The translations under genes were made by a program, and so were the position numbers. From Sarcophilus harrisii (taxonomy: Eukaryota; Chordata; Mammalia; Dasyuromorphia; Dasyuridae), in NCBI RefSeq assembly GCF_902635505.1, contig NC_045427.1, positions 593,173,665-593,237,664 of the forward strand: 64,000 bases of DNA, read 5' to 3'. Positions 59,001-64,000 of this stretch are shown here, in pieces. Every line of letters starts with the position of its first letter. The first letter of the stretch is position 1. The notes beneath the pieces are model-generated. The model was given only the letters and a program-made list of their open reading frames with translations, was not told the DNA's origin and did not search any database.

Positions 59001-60431
59001 ATTCACTTGACATTGTAAGGTTTACAAAGCTTTTTTTTTTTTCCTATCAAGTCTTTGAGGTGAAACTGAGAAGTCAGCCTACTTGGCCTGAGCCCTAGCA
59101 AGGAAGAGGCAGGTCTGGCCTTCCAGTCCAGCCCTCCTAATTCTAAATTCTGCGCTTTTTCCACTTCATTGTGCTGCATATTTTTTTTTTTTTTAAATCA
59201 GTAGAGTAAATAAATACAAATGGGATAAACTCAATCCTCCTTTTGGAATTTTTCCCTCCCAGTTGTCATACGTCCTCTTTGTGTTTTCACCCCAGGACTA
59301 CTGCGGCATGGCCTGGCCTGTGCTAACTCAGAGATTCAAGAATGGCCTCTTCTCATCACATGCAGACCAACACCGACTTAAGTAAGGAATCTCCTCACGT
59401 GTCCCTGTGTGCAGGAGGAGGGTTAATGGTGGGAGGTGGGGTTTGGTTGGCTCAGAGGATGTGAACGGGTATTATAGCGAGTATGTGCTAGGAGACTCGG
59501 GGAGCCCTGAACTCATCCAAAGGAATCCCGGACTAGTGAGAGAAAAGCAAAGATGAAACCCTTGGTGGTGGTGGCCCTGGGGGAATGGGAAAGCTGTAAA
59601 AAGGGGGTTTCACTCAGAATTAGGAAAGCTAAGAAGGCGAGGGGAAGACACCTTTCTCTGGCATTGGGTTCAGATGGAAGATATGAAAAATAGGTCTGTT
59701 CTCTTTGCAGATATCAGTGTTTTAAGTCAGCCTGGATGTACCAAGTCCTCCATGAAGGATTCCACTTCCCATATGATTACCCAAACCTGCAAACTGCCCA
59801 GTTGGTGTATGACCGGGAGGTGCAGTGGACCTTAGGAGCCATTTTGTATAAGACACGTTTCCTCCCCCTCAGGTAGAGCTGGACACCTTTATTGGGGTTT
59901 AAGTTGTGCTGTGCTTCCTGAGCTTGGGGTCGGTCATCTGTCCAACTCTGCTTGGCCTTAGGCCAAAGGGGGTTGTTAAAGATCAGGCCCAGAGGCTGGT
60001 TAGAATGAGCCTGGATGGCCAAAAAGAGTGTCAGTGACCCTGGAGGGGTCCTGTGGCCCTTGGGTCTCAGCAGCCTCACAGCTTTGGCGCCTGCCTGTGT
60101 CCGGGGATCCCATGAGGTGGGAAGGTCTCTAGCCCAGAATAAGCTTTTGCCTTAGGAAGTAAACGTTATTGTTCCCAACTTCCTGTTGTTTCCCCACAGG
60201 GATCTACGACAGGAGGGCGTCCGGCAGGTCCACGGTAGCTGGCTGCGTCTCTCCTTTGTGTACAACCACTACCTTTTTTTTGCCTGCATCCTGGTGGTGC
60301 TGCTGGCTATCGTTCTGTACGTTCTGCGGCTACGCCGAATTCACCGTCGCCAAGCCGGAGCCTCTGCCCCCTTGGACCTGCTGTGGATAGAAGAGGTGGT
60401 ACCCATAATCGGGGTGCAGGTGGAACCGTGA
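30083..60431 (+). CDS. ENTPD7: ENTPD7, ectonucleoside triphosphate diphosphohydrolase 7, twelve coding exons
   Basis: GDA1/CD39-family nucleotidase that removes terminal phosphates from nucleoside triphosphates in the lumen of intracellular vesicles (family knowledge). Coding exons: 30083-30090, 31423-31605, 41882-42087, 43732-43882, 53916-54019, 54946-55002, 55275-55408, 56288-56454, 57762-58086, 59296-59381, 59711-59872, 60200-60431. They total 1815 nt with all phases compatible, giving 604 residues, as in human. Apyrase conserved regions seen: DCGSSGSRIF at 89-98 (ACR1), LCTAGMRLLPE at 172-182 (ACR2), EGVYAWIGINFVLG from 217 (ACR3), LDMGGASLQIAY at 257-268 (ACR4). Hydrophobic spans at about 29-48 and 551-570 are the two membrane anchors typical of the ENTPD4/7 type. 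The N terminus MARISFSY and the VEP C terminus identify ENTPD7 rather than ENTPD4. No breaks. Confidence 0.97.
30091..31422 (+). other. ENTPD7 intron 1
   Basis: 1.3 kb. The first 350 bases are a decayed TG-rich simple repeat (30148-30450) next to the CpG island. The remainder is unique, with a CTG run (GCTGCTGCTGCTGC near 30546) and a short antisense SINE piece at about 31125-31215. Confidence 0.8.
31423..31605 (+). CDS. ENTPD7: ENTPD7 coding exon 2
   Basis: Encodes residues 4-63 plus two bases: ISFSYFCPASWYFTVP, then the N-terminal membrane anchor (VAFLGLFLISCLLLLMVLM) and the luminal start DFRHWGS...RQYE. Acceptor TTTCAG, donor GTGAGT. Confidence 0.95.
32370..32640 (-). mobile_element. L1-like LINE 3' fragment
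   Basis: Antisense text with TAATATTTTTATTTTTAAAT at the start, then CAAGCCAGCACATCAGCC and CCTCTTCTTCAGGGCCAAAC, resembling the 3' UTR of older marsupial L1 copies. Moderately certain. Confidence 0.4.
33859..34013. repeat. Inverted repeat, 28-bp arms (MITE-like)
   Basis: Left arm 33859-33886 and right arm 33986-34013 are reverse complements at 26 of 28 positions, with a 99-nt loop. The layout suggests a short non-autonomous DNA transposon or a small palindrome. No clear target duplication is visible beyond AT-rich flanks. Confidence 0.7.
34694..34775. repeat. 41-bp tandem duplication
   Basis: Two adjacent 41-bp units starting GAAACAGGGTTGAATTTCAA differ at one base (G to A). The near identity indicates a recent event relative to surrounding repeats. 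Confidence 0.9.
35464..35760 (+). mobile_element. Solo LTR-like fragment, same family as 46598-46871
   Basis: Shares GGCAGGTCAATTCTCTGAGA, CAACTGCCTCTCAGTCTCC, TTGTATCATC and the terminal CCAACA with the LTR in intron 4. It begins TG and ends CA, but no matching target duplication is seen, so the left boundary is uncertain. No internal retroviral genes accompany it. Confidence 0.55.
35765..35960 (-). mobile_element. MIR-like SINE fragment
   Basis: Antisense text with TGGCCTTGGTCACATGACC and TCATTTGATCTCTGCTGCAA, immediately right of the LTR piece. Confidence 0.45.
36040..36265 (+). mobile_element. Mon1-like CORE-SINE, near full length
   Basis: Plus-strand CATAGTGGATTCGGAAAGA, TGGGTTCAAATCTTACTTC, TTTTCTCATCTCTAAGTTGG, and TTGTGAAATGTTTTGCAAAC in order. 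Confidence 0.75.
38790..39480. repeat. Ancient mammalian interspersed repeat, two copies or one long copy
   Basis: CAGGCACTGTGCTAAACCC, CCCTGCCCTCAAGGAGTT (38810-38880), then a second start near 39060 (GTACCAGGTATCATGAGAG) running through GAATGCATTCCACAAATAGG. Same type as 26920-27260 and 44105-45400. Confidence 0.5.
41320..41650 (-). mobile_element. Marsupial L1-like 3' fragment close to ENTPD7 exon 3
   Basis: Antisense text ATATGCATAGTTACGTGGAA, TCTCTCTGTCAGGAGGCAGG and CTTTCAAAATTGTTTTTCTT, ending about 230 nt before the exon 3 acceptor. Confidence 0.6.
41882..42087 (+). CDS. ENTPD7: ENTPD7 coding exon 3 (ACR1)
   Basis: Encodes residues 64-132 plus one base, starting YLARVGELEAT. It contains ACR1, DCGSSGSRIF at 89-98, the phosphate-binding loop of the actin/ASKHA-like fold. 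Acceptor TTCTCAG, donor GTATTA. Confidence 0.96.
42275..42412 (-). mobile_element. tRNA-derived marsupial SINE, antisense
   Basis: Plus-strand text TACTGAGGCAATTGGGGTTA through TCTATCTACTATGCCACGTA to GCTGCCCC, which is the reverse complement of the GGGGCAGCTAGGTGG head. Confidence 0.75.
42760..43295 (-). mobile_element. L1-like LINE 3' fragment
   Basis: Antisense text: TTTTTATTCATTTAAACTTA, CAAAATGAGAAAAGAAAGAAG and ATATGGAAGACCATATCATG. It separates two halves of an older repeat, so it inserted later than that repeat. Confidence 0.5.
43732..43882 (+). CDS. ENTPD7: ENTPD7 coding exon 4 (ACR2)
   Basis: Encodes residues 133-182 plus two bases, GISAMAETPEHASDYLR to LLPE. ACR2 (LCTAGMRLLPE) lies at its end. 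Acceptor TTTAG, donor GTGAGA. The split codon AG joins C from exon 5 to give Ser-183, where I recall Arg in human. Confidence 0.96.
44105..45420. repeat. Long ancient interspersed repeat with GC-rich end
   Basis: Starts GAATAAGTGCCTACTGTGTG and continues ACATTCCAGGTATGGGGAAC, GGAGCCATTGAACTCCATAG and GGCTATTGTAGTAATCAAGC. This order is widespread in mammals. The part from about 44700 is unusually rich in G+C and CpG. Confidence 0.55.
45690..45900 (-). mobile_element. L1 3' end fragment
   Basis: Antisense GATTTTTATTTTACCAAATA, ATTTTTCTCCCTCTTCCCC and GAAAAATCGCACCAAAAGG match the 3' part of the copy at 28355. Confidence 0.6.
46385..46900 (+). mobile_element. Mon1-like SINE split by a solo LTR
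   Basis: SINE text (GTACATAGAGTGCTGGGCC, CAGTTTCCTTATCTGTAAAA, TTTCTGGTACATAGT) stops at 46597 and resumes at 46872 (CATAGTAAATGCTACATAAA). The repeated CATAGT is the insertion target. Confidence 0.8.
46598..46871 (+). mobile_element. Solo LTR inserted in a SINE
   Basis: A 274-bp unit starting TGTTAAGAGACAGG and ending CCAACA, bracketed by the 6-bp duplication CATAGT (46592-46597 and 46872-46877). TG...CA ends plus a 6-bp duplication fit an endogenous retrovirus LTR, class II-like. No internal genes remain; orientation is assumed. Confidence 0.8.
47124..47614 (+). mobile_element. Solo LTR, 491 bp
   Basis: Starts TGTTATGGGCTAGAACTC and ends ACATTACA, with the 6-bp duplication AAACTC on both sides (47118-47123 and 47615-47620). 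A TATA-like CATATAAGC lies near 47320 in the U3-like part. The intact duplication and lack of any internal region point to an LTR-LTR recombinant of a marsupial ERV. The 84-codon frame at 47374-47628 is LTR sequence, not a gene. Confidence 0.8.
48075..48230 (+). mobile_element. tRNA-derived marsupial SINE (WSINE/RTESINE type)
   Basis: Well preserved plus-strand copy: GGGGCAGCTAGGTGGTGCAA, TGGATAGAGCCCCAGCCCTG, GTGACCCTGGACTAGTCACT, ending in an A-rich tail near 48218-48232. The best preserved SINE in the window. Confidence 0.85.
48240..48254. repeat. Poly-G tract, about 15 nt
   Basis: Uninterrupted G run just after the SINE tail; length may be affected by sequencing error. Confidence 0.85.
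51065..51275 (+). mobile_element. MIR-like SINE
   Basis: GTAGTGGGAAAAGACCAGA, GATTCTAAGACTTGGATATG and CCTCTTGTCTGTGAGATAA in order on the plus strand. Confidence 0.5.
51295..51530 (-). mobile_element. RTE-tailed marsupial SINE, antisense, near full length
   Basis: Plus-strand TGACCCCATTTGGGGTTTTC, CTCCAGCTCATTTTACACG, GATCACACAGCCAGGAAATG, and the head complement CACTGTGGCGCCCCC. Confidence 0.85.
52017..52805 (-). mobile_element. L1 3' end with target duplication
   Basis: 5'-truncated L1 in antisense orientation: T-run (complement of the A tail) at 52017-52045, CTTTTATTTACAGGATATAT, CTTGTTCCAATTTTTCACC, TGCTGTACAAAAAGAATCAG, GCTGCTACAAACATTCGTG to GGTATGCACAGTTTGATAAC. The 16-bp duplication AAGTCATGACATTTTG flanks it at 52001-52016 and 52806-52821 with no mismatch. 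Confidence 0.9.
52973..53018. repeat. (AT)23 microsatellite
   Basis: Perfect AT dinucleotide tract of 46 bp in intron 4, likely length-polymorphic. Confidence 0.97.
53916..54019 (+). CDS. ENTPD7: ENTPD7 coding exon 5
   Basis: Encodes KQLAILADLVKDLPLEFDFL and on to SGKQE, residues 184-217 plus split codons. The acceptor CTGTAG is followed seven bases later by another AG that would break the frame, so the first AG is the one used. Confidence 0.95.
54946..55002 (+). CDS. ENTPD7: ENTPD7 coding exon 6 (ACR3)
   Basis: A 57-nt exon encoding VYAWIGINFVLGRFDHED, residues 219-236, containing ACR3. Acceptor TTCAG, donor GTAAGT. It is in frame (phase 1 to 1), so skipping would keep frame but delete a catalytic motif. 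Confidence 0.95.
55275..55408 (+). CDS. ENTPD7: ENTPD7 coding exon 7 (ACR4)
   Basis: Encodes residues 237-281. The first fifteen residues (DTEALGPQESVAERR) form an acidic, variable loop; ACR4, LDMGGASLQIAY, follows at 257-268. Acceptor CTTTCAG after a T-rich tract, donor GTACGT. Confidence 0.95.
55475..55720 (+). mobile_element. Mon1/MIR-like CORE-SINE, near full length
   Basis: GGTAGCTAGGTAGCACAGTG at the head, GACCTGGGTTCAGATCTG, AGCTATGTGATTGTGGACAA, then AAACCTTAAAGCTTTGTATA. A composite of tRNA-like head and CORE. Confidence 0.75.
56288..56454 (+). CDS. ENTPD7: ENTPD7 coding exon 8
   Basis: Encodes residues 282-336 plus two bases, EEAAKVLLAEFNLGCDVQ to VLNETFTKN. It contains the VYVTTFLGFGGNFAR motif conserved in the family and one N-glycosylation sequon (NET). 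Acceptor AACAG, donor GTAATA. Confidence 0.95.
56755..57630 (+). mobile_element. MIR/Mon1-like SINE interrupted by L1
   Basis: Left half (56755-56873) has TATTAGCTGTGTGATCTTGG and GAGCCTTAATTTC; the right half (57526-57630) resumes at GAGCCTTAGTTTC and ends near GTACTGTAAAGCACC. The L1 sits between. Confidence 0.75.
56874..57525 (-). mobile_element. L1 3' end inserted in a SINE
   Basis: Antisense, 5'-truncated L1: T-run, CTTTTTATTTACAAGATATA, GCTGTACAAAAAGAATCAG, CCATTCCCCAACTGATGGG, TTTCTGGCCACTACAAAG. Flanked by GAGCCTTAATTTCTTT on the left and GAGCCTTAGTTTCTTT on the right, a 16-bp duplication with one difference. Confidence 0.85.
57762..58086 (+). CDS. ENTPD7: ENTPD7 coding exon 9
   Basis: The largest coding exon at 325 nt, residues 337-445: LLGQQTGLTPETPFLDPCLPVG through GRYHGPTFAKAAQ. 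Contains the sequons NAS and NSE-adjacent loops and the conserved FSEFFYCTEDVLR block. Acceptor GACAG, donor GTACAT. It is GC-richer than the introns around it, as coding sequence usually is. Confidence 0.96.
58087..59295 (+). other. ENTPD7 intron 9
   Basis: 1.2 kb: an L2-like pyrimidine-rich block (58100-58330), unique sequence, a near full-length SINE (58675-58930) and a T-rich run around 59030-59195. Confidence 0.75.
58675..58930 (+). mobile_element. Mon1-like CORE-SINE, full length
   Basis: Head GATGTAGTGGATATAGAGTG, middle CTAGCTGTGTGATTCTGGAC, TGCCTCAGTTTACTCAACTG, TAGGGTTGTTGTGAGGATCA and the end ACCTGGCACATAGTGGGTGC. Confidence 0.85.
59296..59381 (+). CDS. ENTPD7: ENTPD7 coding exon 10
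   Basis: Encodes DYCGMAWPVLTQRFKNGLFS and SHADQHRL, residues 446-473, plus two bases. Acceptor CCCCAG, donor GTAAGG. Confidence 0.95.
59711..59872 (+). CDS. ENTPD7: ENTPD7 coding exon 11
   Basis: Encodes KYQCFKSAWMYQVLHEGFHF to TRFLPL, residues 474-527. It includes the conserved QVLHEGFHFPYDYPN block and the ends of the catalytic lobe (VQWTLGAILY). Acceptor TTGCAG, donor GTAGAG. Confidence 0.95.
60200..60431 (+). CDS. ENTPD7: ENTPD7 coding exon 12 and stop
   Basis: Encodes residues 528-604: the juxtamembrane RDLRQEGVRQVHGSW, the C-terminal membrane anchor (about 551-570, YLFFACILVVLLAIVLYVL), a basic stop-transfer RLRRIHRR and a short cytosolic tail ending GVQVEP. Acceptor CCACAG, TGA stop at 60429-60431. 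Confidence 0.96.
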
Positions 60432-61400
60432 TGTCTGCTCCGGGACCAAAGCATCTCGAGAACCAGAGGACAGAAGCTCAGGAGGCCCTGGCCCCATCCT
60501 GAGACTGCTTTGATAATCTGTGGGGCTCTTAGTGTTGTGTTCTCGCCCTTCCTTCTCAAGACCAGCTATCCAAGAGAAGCCATAACCTGATCTGTGAAGT
60601 GATGCAGCTGAGACCCTCTGATCTAACATGGGGCCCTCAGCAGCACCTGCCTAATGCCCACGGGGCGTGCTTCTGCCCCTTTATCAGGGAGGGTTTGGTA
60701 TTGGGGGAAGGGTATTCTTGAGCTGTCCCCAGCTTTCACTCCATTAGATAAAGAAAGGAGTGTGGTATTCAGCAAGAGAATACTGGCTCTGAGGCATCTG
60801 ATACCAAGCCTAGTATATTTTAGGAAATATGGCAGTCTTTTCTTTCTCTGTAACAGAGAAATCTCATATGTGGAGATCCACAGCTTTTATTAATGATCCA
60901 AGGATCTTTTGGGACCAGCAGAACTCAAGAGGCAACTGAAATAATGCCAATGGATTCCATTTTTTCTTGGCAGTGCAGCTCTCATGGGGTAGTCTAAGCC
61001 TCTGGCCTAGGCTTGCTGCTAACTTGACTGAAATGAGATGTGTCTGTTCAAAGGAATCCATTGAACTCTCTTGTATTTCCTGTCTGCTTGGCATGAATCC
61101 ATTTTTTCCATATCAATTTCAGAAAAGGCTAAATCTAGGCATTATTTTTGCTTCTCGAGCCTTAAGGATGTTTGTAGGACTGTAGGACAGCAGGATCCTC
61201 CGGTTTTTGGTTTTTTGTTTGTTTGTTTTAAATTAGGATTCCTATCCCCATGCCCGTTTTATCTGAGCCTCTGTGTTTGGATTCTAAGTTGCCATTTCAT
61301 TTCACTGCCAAGATGTACAGTATTGGAAGGGATGTGTTTGTGTAGAAAGGAATAGAAATACCAGGATTTGGGAAAAAAGGGCAATAAAAGAAAAAAATTT
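60432..61400 (+). other. ENTPD7: ENTPD7 3' untranslated region (minimum)
   Basis: Unique, repeat-poor sequence from the stop codon to just beyond the first canonical AATAAA at 61383-61388. A second AATAAA at 62256-62261 could extend it. Confidence 0.65.
61383..61388 (+). promoter_or_regulatory. Polyadenylation signal AATAAA for ENTPD7
   Basis: First canonical hexamer after the ENTPD7 stop, 950 nt downstream, followed by A-rich then T-rich sequence (61389-61420) suitable for cleavage and CstF binding. Confidence 0.6.
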
Positions 61401-64000
61401 AAATTAATAGTTTTTGTCTTCAGGAATTTCTGGAGAAAGCAGAGTTCCAGGTAGGAAATATTCTGATCTAGCTAGTTTGGTAATTGTAAAAAGCATTCCC
61501 CCTCCCTCAAACTCCCTTAACATTTCATTGAGTTAAAGAGAGGAAAAAAAGGTAACAATAATTAGACTGTTTAGATCTAGACTGTTAGATCCAAAAGGGC
61601 TGACCTTTATGGCATTTTGTGGAACAATCACTGTTTCATCCACTCTGCTTCAGTACCTTTGGTTTTCTTGTTCTTGCAATAATCTTTGATGATTTTTTCC
61701 TCTCCATTTTTATGAAACTTTTTTTTTAACTTTTGATTTTCCTCTCATAGGCTACTCTGGTTTTCCCTTTACATAATTTTTCTTTTAGTCCCCCTTTCAC
61801 TAATTAAACAGCCCTTTTGGTGGTTACAAGGTAGAAATACAAGTAACTGTTTGGTGAGAATTGAAATATGAAAGGATTCCAGCCAGGTCTCAAAAACTTA
61901 TTTTGGAATTATTAGGGAAGGGCAATTTAATATTTAAAGTGAATATTTCCTTCAAGGGAATATTAAATGAATGGAATATGGGGATTCTATAGCTTTCTTT
62001 GAAAAATGTTTCCTATGCTACATTAGACTGTTATGATTATTTTATTCCAATTCCATCTTTTTTTTCCCCTGCTTTCATATTTTAAAGTAAAAATATATTT
62101 GGTTGATATTTTAAAATGTATAAATGTGTTCAGGGGGTAGGGCGGTGATTGGCACCAATCCAGTTCCATTTTTTTTTCTGCCTTGGCCTCCAAATGTTAG
62201 GAACATTGCCTTTAAGAAGGCTGAAAACTAAACAAAAGCTTTCCAATCAACTGCCAATAAATCACATTCAGTGTAGAAAATATTTGGGGGTGAAGGGTGC
62301 AGAAAGGAGAAAAACTCTTAACTACATGAAAGCACTTATTTGTAGTTAATATGCTTCACTGTGATTATTACTTAAGTTAAATGTTTTTTATTGTTATTTT
62401 TGTGTAAATTAGGCTATATATTACTGATTTATTGGAAATGGTTTTGGATTTTTTTTTTTTTGGTAAGTTTTTTAATTACAAGGTCTGGGACCAATTATAT
62501 TTTCAGTCTCAAGTAAGTTATTACCTTTAAATTGTGTGAAAACATGGAAGATATCCAAATGTTATATCTTAAAATGACCAAAAATACTTAATATTTGTTA
62601 TTGGCATTTTATCTTGTATTACATTCCTTTGTTTCTTCTATTGACCCTTTGTCAGCTTCCAAATGACGTCTTTTTAGAATCACATAAAAAACATTACTTC
62701 CCTGACAATATAAGAGCTATGTTAGTTTTTTAGGACTTGTTCATAATTGCTGTTTGAAGAGTTCAGTTTAGCTTTCACCATCTTTCCTCCAACCCCAATC
62801 TTTCGGTTTTTCTGCATTTTTCTTCTACTTGGGTATCGAGTATCCATAATTGGAATTTTTCTCCCCATGAAGAGAGAGAGCTTCATCAAACTCAAATGTT
62901 TTTTCACTTGCAAATTTTAATATGATCTTTGCCATTACTGATTCAGGTCAAATCCCATTATAGTAAATCTTACTGTAACAAATCTGGTAATGGCATTTTC
63001 CTGATTGCAGAACAAGAGTTTTATTTTGAATAACTGAATGCGCTATATCCTTTTGTTTTCAACCTTTGTCTACATATTCATTATTTAGTACTATAAAATT
63101 GGTAAAGCAGGAAAAAAGTGAACATTCAATAGGGTGCAGACTCAAGTAGTTAACTGTTAACTCCTCATAAATTTCCTTACTTCTAACTCTGCTTTTGGGC
63201 TGACAAAAGGATTTTTCAAAGATCTAAAATATTTTAGATCTGCTTGCTTTAGTGTCCTCTTATAGTGTTTCAACTTATTCCAACCCTCCCTTTATTCTAA
63301 TTTACTTTGAGTTCTTGGGAAGTGTTTCTCAAAGTGTGGCTCATTAAATGCTCTGAGGATACAGAGTGGATCTCTGTGATTTCATTTTTATGGTGAATCC
63401 TTGGGGAAAGAAACTTCTCTCTTCCAATGCAGTTTAGCACTTTGTGACTCAGAGAGCACCAAGAGATTTAGTCATTTGGCCAGGGTCTCTCAGCCATCAT
63501 GAACCTAGGTCCTGTGGTGGGCCTGGATTAATACCAGTGGAAAAGGATGACGCATGAGGGAAGAGCTGCTTTGCTTCTTTTAGATACTAGTTCCTCAAAT
63601 TGATGGTGAAGACTTCATCTAACAGTAATCTTTGCTGTAGAATAAAATGTATTGACATGCCATTATTCCAAGAGTTGATTCTAACAGTCTCTATTTGCAT
63701 AGTATATTCGAGTTTACATTAACTACCTTTCATGAATACCTCAACACCTGCAATTCTCTTTGTAATACTGCATTTCCTTTGTTCAAATGTATTTGTAATG
63801 CTTTGCTCAAAATGGGATAATTTTCATCGTTAACAAAATGTTAGTGAAAACCCACATACTGGCTTCTGCTCTTCATAGGCTTCATGATTCTAATTGAGGT
63901 AAAAGTAGGCATATGTTTTAAAAATTTGCCTGCCTTTATAGTCTGTAATTCATCCAGCCAGCAACATCATCTAAGATGATTCTAAGCTAGTCACTTTCCA
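61401..64000. other. Downstream of ENTPD7, AT-rich
   Basis: AT-rich, mostly unique DNA, with a possible SINE piece at about 63430-63560 (antisense). COX15 is expected next in mammals, on the minus strand, but I see no exon of it here. Part of the segment may be extended ENTPD7 or COX15 3' UTR. Confidence 0.6.
62256..62261 (+). promoter_or_regulatory. Possible distal polyadenylation signal
   Basis: AATAAA about 870 nt beyond the proximal signal, in repeat-poor sequence. T-rich DNA lies further downstream (62385-62470). Use is unproven. Confidence 0.3.

Noticed and set aside
61401-64000. Search for COX15 exons on the minus strand
   Set aside because: No open frame with COX15-like residues and no convincing splice sites were found; the gene probably starts beyond the window.

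Overview
The window is vertebrate nuclear DNA, almost certainly from a marsupial. The evidence is the repeat content: tRNA-derived SINEs whose 3' end matches the tail of RTE/BovB LINEs, CORE-SINEs of the MIR/Mon1 type, marsupial-style L1 3' ends, and TG...CA solo LTRs with 6-bp target duplications. I cannot fix the species by eye. No operons, CRISPR arrays, tRNA genes or bacterial features are present.

Two intact, spliced, protein-coding genes lie head to head, with start codons about 10.5 kb apart. SLC25A28 (mitoferrin-2) is on the minus strand in four exons, with CDS from 19607 down to 7931 and 364 residues. ENTPD7 (the LALP1-type ecto-apyrase family member) is on the plus strand in twelve coding exons, with CDS from 30083 to 60431 and 604 residues. 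Both were rebuilt exon by exon: every intron is GT-AG, every junction keeps frame, and both products have the length I recall for the human orthologues. The pairing matches the known mammalian order SLC25A28-ENTPD7-COX15, and COX15 should lie just past the right edge.

Layout: 1-7590 is intergenic and dominated by L2-like LINE remains and old SINEs. 7590-19750 is SLC25A28 with three introns, the first 7.8 kb long and rich in SINEs plus one L3/CR1-like LINE. 19040-20760 is the SLC25A28 CpG island. 20780-29200 is AT-rich intergenic DNA with LINE pieces and a diverged 7SL RNA retropseudogene. 29225-30110 is the ENTPD7 CpG island promoter with three inverted CCAAT boxes and a TATA-like box. 30091-60199 holds the eleven ENTPD7 introns, with two of about 10 kb carrying L1 insertions, SINEs, solo LTRs, an inverted-repeat element and a GC-rich islet. 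60432-64000 is the ENTPD7 3' UTR and AT-rich downstream DNA.

The two genes have separate jobs: mitochondrial iron import, and hydrolysis of nucleoside triphosphates in the lumen of intracellular membranes. Nothing suggests a joint pathway beyond shared neighbourhood. I found no undescribed biological system. The best leads are the 7SL pseudogene, the nested insertions with intact target duplications, a MITE-like inverted repeat, a CpG-retaining islet in ENTPD7 intron 4, and upstream-reading-frame questions in both 5' UTRs.
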